Shown here: piece after piece, positions 36,648 through 44,177 of the stretch
Numbering within the stretch: position 1 is the first letter of the stretch
Layout: each line of letters opens with the position of its first letter
The notes under the pieces: generated by a model
The model's database searches: none
What the model saw: only the letters and a program-made list of their open reading frames with translations
Told to the model about the DNA's origin: nothing
Origin: DATBSL01 sp963729875
GTDB taxonomy: Bacteria > Acidobacteriota > Vicinamibacteria > Fen-336
Reading direction: 5' to 3'
Length of the DNA: 64,000 bases
NCBI GenBank assembly: GCA_963729875.1
Contig: CAVSPR010000011.1
Coordinates: forward strand, 186,001-250,000
Translations under genes and position numbers: made by a program

Positions 36648-38271
36648 CTACTCGGCGCAGGCCAGCTGCTGGTAGAAGTCGTTCCCCTTGTCGTCGACCA
36701 GGATGACGGCCGGGAATTCGACGACCTCGAGGCGGTACACCGCCTCCATGCCCAGCTCCGGGTACTCGATGAGCTCCACCTTGCGGATGTTCTCCTTCGC
36801 GAGGAGCGCGGCGGGGCCGCCGGCCGAGCCGAGGTAGAAGCCGCCGTGCTTCTTGCAGGCCTCGGCGACCTGGGCGCTGCGGTTGCCCTTCGCGATCATC
36901 ACCATCGAGCCGCCGTTAGACTGGAAGAGGTCGACGTAGGAGTCCATCCGTCCGGCGGTGGTCGGGCCGAAGGACCCGGAGGGCAGGCCCGCCGGCGTCT
37001 TGGCCGGGCCCGCGTAGTAGACGGGATGGTCCTTGAAGTACTGCGGCAGGCCCTCGCCCTTGTCCAGCCGCTCCTTGAGCCTCGCGTGCGCGATGTCGCG
37101 GGCGACGACGATGGGACCAGTCATCGAGACCATCGTCCCCACCGGCTGCTTTGAGAGCTGGGCGAGGATCTCTGCCATCGGCCGGTTGAGGTCGACCGCC
37201 GACCTTCGTCCGGAAGGCGACGCCGCGGAAGCGCTCGGGGATGAAGCGGCCGGGGTTCTTCTCGAGCTCCTCGACCCAGATCCCGTCGCGGTCGATCTTC
37301 GCGAGGACGTTGCGGTCGGCCGAGCAGGAGACGCCCATGCCGATCGGGCAGGAGGCCCCGTGACGCGGGAGGCGCACGACCCGCACGTCGAGGGCGAAGT
37401 ACTTCCCGCCGAACTGGGCACCTATCCCCGTCTTGCGCGCCGCCTCGAAGAGCGCCTTCTCGAGCTCGATATCCCGGAAGGCCTGGCCCTGCTTGCCGCC
37501 GGACGTGGGCAGGCCGTCGAGCGCCTTCGCCGAGGCGAGCTTGACCGTCTTCAGGCACGCCTCGGCCGAGGTCCCGCCGATGACGAAGGCCAGGTGGTAC
37601 GGCGGGCACGCGGCGGTGCCCAGCGTCTTCATCTTCTCGGTGAGGTATTTCACGAGGCTCGCCGGGTTGAGCAGGGCCTTCGTTTCCTGGAAGAGGAAGG
37701 TCTTGTTCGCCGAGCCCCCGCCCTTCGCGATCATCAGGAAGTGGTACTCCATCCCGCCCGTCGCGTAGAGGTCGATCTGGGCCGGGAGGTTCGTCCCCGA
37801 GTTCGCCTCGTCGTACATCGTCAGGGGGATGGTCTGCGAGTAGCGGAGGTTCTCCTTCGCGTACGTCTCGAAGACGCCTCGCGAGAGGTGCTCCTCGTCG
37901 CGCCCGCCGGTCCACACGCGCTGGCCTTTCTTGCCGACGATCGTGGCGGTGCCGGTGTCCTGGCACATCGGGAGGACGAGGCCGGCGGCGACCTCGGCGT
38001 TGCGCAGCAGGGCCAGGGCCACGCCCCGGTCGTTCTCGGAGGCCTCGGGGTCGTCGAGGATCGCGGCGAGCTGCGCGAGGTGCGCGGGCCGGTAGAGGAA
38101 GGACACGTCGCGGAAGGCTTCGCGCGCCACCAGCGCGAGGGCCTCGGGGTCGATCCTGAGGACGTCCTCGCCTTCGAACCGTGCCACGGAGACGTGCTCG
38201 GACCCGACCTTGCGGTACGGCGTTTTCTCCTTCGCGATCGGGAAGGGCTCCACGTACTGGAACTCGGCCAT
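36648..38271 (-). CDS. Fumarate hydratase class I, one apparent frameshift
   Basis: Iron-sulphur fumarase of the single-chain class I type (FumA/FumB-like), about 540 residues, which interconverts fumarate and malate. The first frame (from ATG 38271) carries the alpha part with cluster cysteines in LPMCQDTGTATIV, GTAACPPYHLAFV and CPIGMGVSCSADRN. The second frame (from about 37198 down) carries the beta part: DLNRPMAEILAQLSKQPVG, DIAHARLKERLDKGEGLPQY, YYAGPAKTP, GSFGPTTAGRMDSYVD. One surplus C near 37199-37200 separates them. Removing it yields the normal length, so an indel is likely. Confidence 0.92.
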
Positions 38272-38345
38272 GACGACCTCCTCGGGCGCTCGCCAGCGTA
38301 GTCAAGCGGGGCGCGGCGGGTCAATGAGCCTTTCGTCCACCCGCG

Positions 38346-38374
38346 TTGACAGGCCGGAGGTCCCGTCCTAGCAT
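38346..38374 (+). promoter_or_regulatory. Sigma70 promoter of tRNA-Leu
   Basis: TTGACA (38346-38351) and TAGCAT (38369-38374) separated by 17 bases, ending 24 bases before the tRNA 5' end. It is divergent from fumarase. Confidence 0.8.
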
Positions 38375-38398
38375 TGTGGGTCGTTCGGCGCCCCCCGT

Positions 38399-38483
38399 GC
38401 CGGAGTGGTGGAATTGGCAGACACGCACGTTTGAGGGGCGTGTGGAGAAATCCGTGCGGGTTCGAGTCCCGCCTCCGGCACCA
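38399..38483 (+). tRNA. tRNA-Leu (GAG anticodon), CCA encoded
   Basis: Class II tRNA of 85 bases including the encoded CCA. The acceptor stem GCCGGAG pairs with CTCCGGC. The D arm has the typical Leu sequence GTGGAATTGGCAGAC. The anticodon stem CACGT/GCGTG encloses the loop TTGAGGG (anticodon GAG). A long variable arm follows, then the T arm GCGGG-TTCGAGT-CCCGC. GAG reads CUU and CUC codons. Confidence 0.95.
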
Positions 38484-38509
38484 GACCTGCGGGTTCCGTC
38501 CCTGAAGTA

Positions 38510-41257
38510 CTAGAGGGGCGGAGCCCCTTCCGTCGCCGCCAGCCCGAGCAGGACGAGGGGCACGGCGACGGCCTCGGGCGAGAGCGCAGGAGCCAGCGCG
38601 ATCCCGACGAGGCTCGCGACAGCGGCGAGCGCGAGCGGCGGCCACGGCCGCCGCAGGAGCAACAGGACAGCCACTGCGCACAGGAGCGGGACCAGCGCGG
38701 CCAGGGCCAGCGCGTCGGCGGAGGCCTCGGCGCCCCGGTAAGCCAGGATGTTGAAGACGCCGAGGCCAGGGCCGGGGACACCCCGCTCGGCAAGGCGCGT
38801 GAGAAAAGCGGCGGGATCGAGAAGGGCGATCGGCACGACCAGCGCCGCGTACGCGAGAAGCGCGGGGGCAAGCCCCCTCCGGATGGCCAACCGACTCTCG
38901 GGGGCAAGCCCCCTCCGGACGGCCAACCGACTCTCGGGGGCAAGCAGGAAGGGGGCGACCACCGCCGCGCGGTGGTCCAGGGCGACCGCCGCGCCGGCGA
39001 GAAGCCCGGCGGCGACGACGGATCCCCTGCCGGCGAGGGCCCAGGCACCGGCGAGCGCGGCCAGAGGGAGGGCGAACGGCGCTCCGAGCACCGTGCCGAC
39101 GGCCACCGGTCCAGCGAGGAGCGCAAGGGCGAGCGCCGCGCGCCGGCCACGGTCCTCCCTTCGAGCGGCCACGACGACCGCCAGCAGCGCGAGCGCGACG
39201 AGAGCCGCGAGCCGCAGGTCGCGCCCACCCGTGGCCCGGGCGAGGACTGCGACCACGCTCGGCCCCGGCGGAATGAGCGGCCTCGAGGGGAGGATCTCCG
39301 CCGGCGGGTCGAGGCGGAAGCTGGCCGACACGGCCTCGCGCCCGCGCGGCGAGGTCTCCGCCGGCGGCGCGTAGGGGCTCCGGCCCCGCGCGAGCCGGCC
39401 CGCGTCCGCGCCCGCCTGGACGACCGCCGGGTCCTGCGCGCGGACGACGCCGGTGCGGTCGCCGATGCCCACGAGGACGAGGGTCGGCACGGCGACCACC
39501 AGGGCCGCGGTCAGCCCGGTGATCAGCAGCCGTGCACGGCGCGCGACGCCGCTCACGGCGAGCGCCAGGTACAGGACGCCGAGCCCGGCCGCGGTCGCGC
39601 TCACGACCAGGCCCAGCGGGTCCTTCGTCAGCTGCGGGCCCGCCCTCGGGGCGAGCGCCGCCAACACGCCGCCCAGCCGCGCCGGCAGGCCGGCGGCCGC
39701 CGCCTGCTCCCAGGCCGTGCGGAAGAGGGCGTTCTCCGCCACCTCCACCGCGACCCCGAGCAGGAGCAGCGGGGCGAGCGCCACGTCCGCGCCGCGCCGC
39801 CGCGCGAGCACCGCCACCGGCAGCAGGACCGCGGCGGGGATGAGGTAGTTCGGGTGGACGACGCGCGAGAAGTAGAGCGACGCCAGGAGCGCCGCGCTCC
39901 CGGTGGCGAGCGCCCACTCGGGCTTCCCGTCCCGCAGCTGCGAACGCAGCAGCAGCAGGCCCAGCGGGACCAGGATCACGTAGAAGGTCGAGAACGGGAA
40001 GTAGTCCCGCAGGCTCTGCACGCGTCCGAGGTAGATGACGTAGTTGGCGAAGCCGAACCCCGGCGTTCCGCCGAGGGGGTAGTTGTCCCCGCCGGGCAGC
40101 CCGACGTTGTAGACGACGATGTCTGCCCAGAACGCCCGGAAGCCCAAGGCCGCGACGGGCAGGACGACGGCGAGGAAGACGGCTGCGGCCGCGGCGGCCG
40201 GCGCGAGCAGACGGCGCCACGCCGGGGCGCCCGCGAGGTCGCGGAAGGAGCGGGCGCCGGAGAGCGCCACGAGCAGGAACGGTGCGAAGGGCCAGGCCAG
40301 CTGCTTGGTCGCGCAGGCGAGCCCGAGAAGGGCGCCGCAGGCGACCGCCCGCCTCTCCCGCGCGAGCAGCACCGCGCCGAGGACCATGGCCACGAACACG
40401 AGGTCGTTCGCGCCGAAGATCTGGTGCCAGTAGACGAGCGGGTTGAAGGCGGCGACGGCGGCCGCGGTGAGCCGAGCCTCGGGGGAGGCGGGCATGCGGG
40501 AGGCGAGGCCGATCACGAGGGCGTAGAAGACGAGCGTGCACAGCCGCGGGTCGAAGAACCCGAGGGTGGCCCGCGAGACCAGGTGGAACGGCAGCATGAC
40601 CAGGTGGGTGCCCGGCAGGTAGGCGTGGTGGCGCAGGATCGGGTTGCCCCCGAGCTCGTCCCAGAAGCTCGACACGCGGGCCTGGCGATCGAGCATGGTG
40701 CCCGAGTAGTCCGCGCCGTAGGGGCTCTCGCCGGAGAGGATCTTCTCGATGGCCAGGGGCAGCTGCACGACGCCCCCGTCCTGGCCGTACGGGCGCCCGC
40801 TGGCCGCGCCCATCCCGACGAAAGCGACGCTCGGCGCCACCACGAGCAGCAGCGCGCCGAGAGCGATGACGCCGGCGCGCGCCGTGGCCCGGGCGCCCGA
40901 GGCGGCGAGCACGGCGTAGGCGAGCGCCGCCAGCGTGGCCACGGCGGCGAGGAGGAGGGCCACGGGGTCCCGGTCGAGGCCGCCGGTGGCGGCCGGGAGG
41001 AGCGGACCCAGCCAGGACGCGGCCTGCGCGAGGCTGGCGTCGTGGCCCAGCCGCCACGCCAGCACCCGGGGCGGGTCGTAGAGGGCGAGGTCGCGGGCCA
41101 CGAGCAGGAGCAGGCCGGGGACGACCGCGCCGTCGACGCCGAGGGGTCGCGGGGTGCTCAGGCGCCGTTCCCGCCGGGCGAGGAGACGGGCACGCGGGAG
41201 CCGCAGGAGCAGACGAGGCTCCTCACCGCCCACTCGATCTTCAGGAGGCGCCCGCAC
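38510..41257 (-). CDS. GT-C-type integral membrane glycosyltransferase-like protein, internally duplicated
   Basis: A very large polytopic membrane protein (up to 915 residues, about 20 helices). The two halves resemble each other. For example, GRPYGQDGGVVQ...ILSGESPYG matches a later VRAQDPAVVQ...LARGRSPYA, and the segment GANDLVFVAMVLGAVLL matches GAPFALPLAALAGAWAL. The SGESPYG/RGRSPYA motif recalls the DUF2029/GT87 mannosyltransferase group. The second half is poorer in charged residues and may be non-catalytic. A 36-base in-frame tandem repeat sits in the C-terminal half. Start is uncertain: the GTG at 41257 overlaps the zinc-ribbon gene by 100 bases, and the real start may be near 41160. 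Confidence 0.65.
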   Translation of the reverse strand: MRAPPEDRVGGEEPRLLLRLPRARLLARRERRLSTPRPLGVDGAVVPGLLLLVARDLALYDPPRVLAWRLGHDASLAQAASWLGPLLPAATGGLDRDPVALLLAAVATLAALAYAVLAASGARATARAGVIALGALLLVVAPSVAFVGMGAASGRPYGQDGGVVQLPLAIEKILSGESPYGADYSGTMLDRQARVSSFWDELGGNPILRHHAYLPGTHLVMLPFHLVSRATLGFFDPRLCTLVFYALVIGLASRMPASPEARLTAAAVAAFNPLVYWHQIFGANDLVFVAMVLGAVLLARERRAVACGALLGLACATKQLAWPFAPFLLVALSGARSFRDLAGAPAWRRLLAPAAAAAAVFLAVVLPVAALGFRAFWADIVVYNVGLPGGDNYPLGGTPGFGFANYVIYLGRVQSLRDYFPFSTFYVILVPLGLLLLRSQLRDGKPEWALATGSAALLASLYFSRVVHPNYLIPAAVLLPVAVLARRRGADVALAPLLLLGVAVEVAENALFRTAWEQAAAAGLPARLGGVLAALAPRAGPQLTKDPLGLVVSATAAGLGVLYLALAVSGVARRARLLITGLTAALVVAVPTLVLVGIGDRTGVVRAQDPAVVQAGADAGRLARGRSPYAPPAETSPRGREAVSASFRLDPPAEILPSRPLIPPGPSVVAVLARATGGRDLRLAALVALALLAVVVAARREDRGRRAALALALLAGPVAVGTVLGAPFALPLAALAGAWALAGRGSVVAAGLLAGAAVALDHRAAVVAPFLLAPESRLAVRRGLAPESRLAIRRGLAPALLAYAALVVPIALLDPAAFLTRLAERGVPGPGLGVFNILAYRGAEASADALALAALVPLLCAVAVLLLLRRPWPPLALAAVASLVGIALAPALSPEAVAVPLVLLGLAATEGAPPL
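38864..38945 (-). repeat. 36-base in-frame tandem repeat
   Basis: Two complete units (38864-38899 and 38900-38935, differing by one base) plus a 10-base partial third. They encode APESRLAVRRGL / APESRLAIRRGL in a loop of the membrane protein. The length is a multiple of three, so repeat-number changes would keep the frame. Confidence 0.9.
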
Positions 41258-41364
41258 GAGGGGCAGGCGATGTAGCGCCCGGCCTCGTGCGGCGTCACCC
41301 TGGGGGCCCCGGGCGCGGATGCGGCGGGAACCGGAGACGGTCGCCGCGGGGGCCCGAGCGCCAC
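41158..41364 (-). CDS. Small zinc-ribbon protein
   Basis: A 68-residue protein with a C-terminal zinc ribbon: YIACPSCGRLLKIEWAV, then LVCSCGSRVPV. The CxxC...CxC pattern supplies four cysteines. The N-terminal 25 residues are Pro/Ala-rich. The GTG start has no strong ribosome-binding site, so it may be shorter. It lies directly before the large membrane protein, whose frame begins inside or at its stop. Function unknown; possibly a partner of the membrane protein. Confidence 0.5.
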   Translation of the reverse strand: MALGPPRRPSPVPAASAPGAPRVTPHEAGRYIACPSCGRLLKIEWAVRSLVCSCGSRVPVSSPGGNGA

Positions 41365-41409
41365 GGCGGCCAGCTTAAGCCGCGACCTTCGCGCCGGTCA
41401 AGGGCGACG

Positions 41410-42645
41410 CTACAGGCGCCGCAGCTCGCTTGCCCGGAAGAGGAGGAGGGAGGCGACGCAGAGGAGGAGCGCGGCGTAGCCGGCCATGACCACGGGCGCC
41501 CCCGCGCTGCGCACGAGGCCCCCGGCGATGAGGGAGCCGACCGGCCCGCCGCCGCGGAAGGCGAGGCCGAAGATCGAGAGGACGCGGCCGCGCAGCGCTT
41601 CGGGCGCCATCTCCTGGACGAGGGAGTTGAGGGTGGAGAAGGCCGTCGTGAGGGTGAGGCCCGAGCCGACGAGCAGCAGCATCGACAGCCACTGCCAGCG
41701 CGAGAGCGCGGCCCCTACGGTGACGAGGCCGAAGGCGGCGAAGGCGAGCAGCATCAGCCGGCCGCGGCCCTCGGCACTCCCGCGGTGGGCCGTGCCCACG
41801 GCCCCGATGATCGCTCCCACCCCGACGCTGGTGAGGAGGAGGCTGTAGCCGGAGGCCCCGGTCTTCAGCACGTCTCCGGCGATCACCGGCAGGTAGGTGA
41901 TCAGGGGGAAGGCGAGGAAGCTCGCCACCGCGGCGAGCATCGTGGCCGCGCGCAGACGCGGCGTGCCCGCCACGTGGCGCAGGCCGGCCCGGAGGCTCTG
42001 GGCGAGGCTCTCCCGCGGCCCCGGCGGGGGCGGCGGGAAACGGATCGTCCACAGGGCGAGGATGACGCCGACGAACGAGAGCGCGTTCGCGGCGAAGCAC
42101 CACCCGGCCCCGGCGTGGGCAAGGAGCAGGCCGGCGACCACCGGTCCGATCGCGCGGGAGAGGTTGAACTGCAGCGAGTTCAGGGCCACCGCATTGGCGA
42201 TGTGCTCCTTCGGCACCACGCTCGTGATCACGGCCTGGTAGGTGGGTGCCGACTGGGACTGCATGAGCCCGGTGGCGAACGCGATCACGACGATGGCCGT
42301 GATGCCGAGGTGCCCGGCCGCGTAGAGGCCGCCGAGCAGGAGGGCCATGGACATCTGGAACAGCTGCGAGGAGAGCAGGATGCGCCGGCGGTCGATGCGG
42401 TCGGCCACCGCGCCGCCGAGGAGCATGAAGGTGAGAAGCGGCGCCTCCTGGGCGAAGCTGCGCAGCCCCAGGTAGAAGGGGTCGCCCATGCGGGAGTGGA
42501 TGAGCCAGGACAGCGCCACGTCCTGGATCCAGGTGCCGACGCTGGAGAGGAAGGCGCCGGTCCAGATCAGCGCGAAGCCGCGAAACGACAGGGCGGCCAG
42601 GAAGCCCGGCATCCCCCTCGGCCCGCTGGCGCCCCCCTGGCTCAT
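41410..42645 (-). CDS. MFS transporter (DHA3/EntS-like)
   Basis: A 411-residue, 12-helix major facilitator of the EntS/DHA3 drug-exporter kind. The loop 2-3 motif GGAVADRIDRRRILLSSQL is diagnostic, and the segment SQSAPTYQAVITSVVPKEHI followed by LNSLQFNLSRAIGPVVAGLL is characteristic of this subgroup. No periplasmic binding or regulatory partner is adjacent. Substrate is not predictable; relatives export siderophores or drugs. Its ATG lies 35 bases from the divergent small zinc-ribbon gene. Confidence 0.9.
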   Translation of the reverse strand: MSQGGASGPRGMPGFLAALSFRGFALIWTGAFLSSVGTWIQDVALSWLIHSRMGDPFYLGLRSFAQEAPLLTFMLLGGAVADRIDRRRILLSSQLFQMSMALLLGGLYAAGHLGITAIVVIAFATGLMQSQSAPTYQAVITSVVPKEHIANAVALNSLQFNLSRAIGPVVAGLLLAHAGAGWCFAANALSFVGVILALWTIRFPPPPPGPRESLAQSLRAGLRHVAGTPRLRAATMLAAVASFLAFPLITYLPVIAGDVLKTGASGYSLLLTSVGVGAIIGAVGTAHRGSAEGRGRLMLLAFAAFGLVTVGAALSRWQWLSMLLLVGSGLTLTTAFSTLNSLVQEMAPEALRGRVLSIFGLAFRGGGPVGSLIAGGLVRSAGAPVVMAGYAALLLCVASLLLFRASELRRL

Positions 42646-42667
42646 CTCCCTCTCCGGATGCGGGCGC

Positions 42668-42673
42668 TATACT
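42668..42673 (+). promoter_or_regulatory. -10 box of a probable leaderless transcript
   Basis: TATACT ends 6 bases before the GTG start at 42680, so transcription would begin at or next to the start codon. No good -35 box or Shine-Dalgarno is present. Confidence 0.45.
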
Positions 42674-42679
42674 CCGCCC

Positions 42680-42970
42680 GTGCCCTTTCCCTGCCCCGGC
42701 TGCGGCGCGCCGCTGGCGACGACCCCGGAGCGCTTCGCCCTGCGCTGCGCGTCGTGCGGGGCGCTCCTGCGCAGCCGCCCCGCCGAGACGAGCGGCCCCG
42801 CCCCCGCCTTCGACGTGGAGGTGGCGGGGAGGCCGCAGACGCGGAGGCGGGTGGAGCTGCCGTGGGACGAGGCCCAGCGCCGGCGACTCTCGAGGTGGCT
42901 GGCCGTCTCGGCGGTCGTCACCCTGGCGCTGGTCGTCGTCCTGTACGTCCTCGCCCGCCTCGCCCGCTAG
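42680..42970 (+). CDS. Zinc-ribbon membrane protein
   Basis: A 96-residue protein with an N-terminal zinc ribbon (FPCPGCGAPLATTPERFALR, then CASCGALL), a charged linker, and a single C-terminal transmembrane helix (WLAVSAVVTLALVVVLYVLA). This topology places the ribbon in the cytosol, anchored by its tail. Similar small anchored ribbons occur widely in GC-rich bacteria with no assigned function. The GTG at 42680 follows the TATACT box so closely that the message is probably leaderless. Its TAG shares a CTAG palindrome with the stop of the opposite-strand gene. Confidence 0.7.
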   Translation: MPFPCPGCGAPLATTPERFALRCASCGALLRSRPAETSGPAPAFDVEVAGRPQTRRRVELPWDEAQRRRLSRWLAVSAVVTLALVVVLYVLARLAR

Positions 42971-43080
42971 GGCTTCTTCGCGCTCTTCTTCGCCGCGGCG
43001 ATCGCGGCGCGCTTGCGCGCCTTCTGCGCCTTCTCCTTGCGATGACGACGGCGAGCGATCTCCTTCTGTCTCTCGATCAT
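42967..43080 (-). CDS. Very small basic protein, DUF6800-like
   Basis: A 37-residue, Lys/Arg/Ala-rich peptide (MIERQKEIARRRHRKEKAQK, then ARKRAAIAAAKKSAKKP). The opening resembles short basic proteins grouped as DUF6800; the role is unknown, perhaps RNA or ribosome binding. Its ATG overlaps the stop of the MshEN protein (ATGA), so it should be translated by coupling. Its high charge and coupling support a real gene despite the size. Confidence 0.6.
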   Translation of the reverse strand: MIERQKEIARRRHRKEKAQKARKRAAIAAAKKSAKKP

Positions 43081-44087
43081 TCGTTCCTCTTCTCCTCGGG
43101 AATCCCGACCGGTTCCAGCCCGGCCTGCTTCCGGCTCTCCGCGATCCGGGTCCGGATGATGCGGAGGTAGGCGCGGGGGATCTTCTGCATGTGGAGGTGC
43201 AGCTGGCCCAGGTCGCCCCGGGCGGCGCCCGCCGACCCGCTGTCCCCCCACATCAGGTTGACCACCCGACCGCGCAGCGCGACCGGGAACACGGCGGCGG
43301 TGGTGCCAGGCTTCTTGCCGATGGCCTCGAGAAAGGCCTGGTCCGTCTCCTCGGGGCCCGGGCGGCCCACGAACATCGTCCGGTTGCGCGTCACGCCCTG
43401 GAAGACCGAGGGCAGGTCGAGGGGCACCCGCAGCGCGGAGGCGCGCGCGCGGTCCATGCCCTCGCCGGTGCCGTCCCAGCCCAGCACCCAGGGCTCGCGG
43501 ACGATGAAGAACACGACGCGGCGGAAGTAGCAGCGGCCGAGGGCGAGCACCGCGGCCACCACCTCGTCGCGCGTGGCCGCGGCGTCGATGCGCTCGGCGG
43601 CGGCGGCGGGGTCCCGCACCTCCGGCACCGTGACGCCGGCGCCCCGGGTGTCGGCGTAGCGCCAGCGCTCGTCGACCCCGTAGCGATCGTGGAGGAGCTG
43701 GACCATGCGGAACTCGGGCACGACCAGCGGGCGCACGATGTAGCCGAGCGAGTAGCCGATGTGGGCCACCGCCGCGTGGTCGCCGGGGTCCACCATGCCG
43801 AGGAAGAGCGTCTTGCCACGCACGCGGCAGGGAAACACCTTGAAGCGCTGGGCGAGCCGCTTCGGCACGAGGTCGACGGCCTCCGGCTGCAGGGCGCGCA
43901 GGTCGGCCGCGGGGACTCCCTTGGCCCGGGCCAGGGCGTCGGTCAGCCTCTCCTCGGTGATGAAGCCGAGCTCGTGGAGGCTGGTGCCGAGGCGGCCGCC
44001 GTAGAGCACCTGGTGCTGGATGGCCTCCTGCAGCTGTCTGTCGGTGATGACCCCGCGATCGAGCAGGACCCGTCCCAGTATCGGCAG
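43077..44087 (-). CDS. MshEN-domain protein (c-di-GMP receptor type), probable CTG start
   Basis: A 336-residue protein. The first 60 residues form an MshEN/GspE-N domain with two tandem motifs: ILGRVLLDRGVITDRQLQEA and RLGTSLHELGFITEERLTDA. This domain binds c-di-GMP in MshE-type ATPases. No Walker motifs follow. The rest is a mixed alpha/beta region (VAAVLALGRCYFRRVVFFIV) that looks like a degenerate GAF-type domain. Starting at GTG 44009 would delete the first motif. A CTG at 44087 preserved by GGAGGAG 7 bases upstream and a TAGAAT box just before it fits better. It is divergent from an EAL phosphodiesterase gene. Confidence 0.75.
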   Translation of the reverse strand: MPILGRVLLDRGVITDRQLQEAIQHQVLYGGRLGTSLHELGFITEERLTDALARAKGVPAADLRALQPEAVDLVPKRLAQRFKVFPCRVRGKTLFLGMVDPGDHAAVAHIGYSLGYIVRPLVVPEFRMVQLLHDRYGVDERWRYADTRGAGVTVPEVRDPAAAAERIDAAATRDEVVAAVLALGRCYFRRVVFFIVREPWVLGWDGTGEGMDRARASALRVPLDLPSVFQGVTRNRTMFVGRPGPEETDQAFLEAIGKKPGTTAAVFPVALRGRVVNLMWGDSGSAGAARGDLGQLHLHMQKIPRAYLRIIRTRIAESRKQAGLEPVGIPEEKRNE

Positions 44088-44093
44088 CGCGCT

Positions 44094-44119
44094 TCTCCTC
44101 CGTGAGAGCCGCTATTCTA
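44094..44119 (-). promoter_or_regulatory. -10 box and Shine-Dalgarno supporting the CTG start of the MshEN gene
   Basis: On the minus strand, TAGAAT (44119-44114) is followed within about 13 bases by GGAGGAGA (44101-44094), then by CTG at 44087. The short leader leaves no room for an alternative upstream ATG or GTG. Confidence 0.6.
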
Positions 44120-44131
44120 GCAGGGCCGCGC

Positions 44132-44161
44132 TTGGCCGGCCCCTCGCGTCCGGGCTATCAT
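44132..44161 (+). promoter_or_regulatory. Candidate promoter of the EAL gene
   Basis: TTGGCC (44132-44137) and TATCAT (44156-44161) are separated by 18 bases, with the start codon 16 bases further on. Confidence 0.45.
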
Positions 44162-44177
44162 CCCCGCGCACCTGCCC

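Noticed and set aside
38399..38520. tRNA-Leu as an integration site for a genomic island
   Set aside because: No integrase, no repeated tRNA 3' end and no compositional change downstream.
38864..38945. Possible CRISPR-like repeat
   Set aside because: Units are directly abutting with no spacers and lie in frame within a gene; it is a simple tandem duplication.
38972..41275. Long plus-strand frame opposite the GT-C membrane protein
   Set aside because: Extremely Arg/Glu/Gly-rich, no domain; shadow of a Leu/Ala-rich membrane protein.
41287..43170. Open frame of 627 codons on the plus strand opposite the MFS transporter
   Set aside because: Glu/Gly/Arg-rich shadow; the MFS protein on the minus strand has clear helices and motifs.
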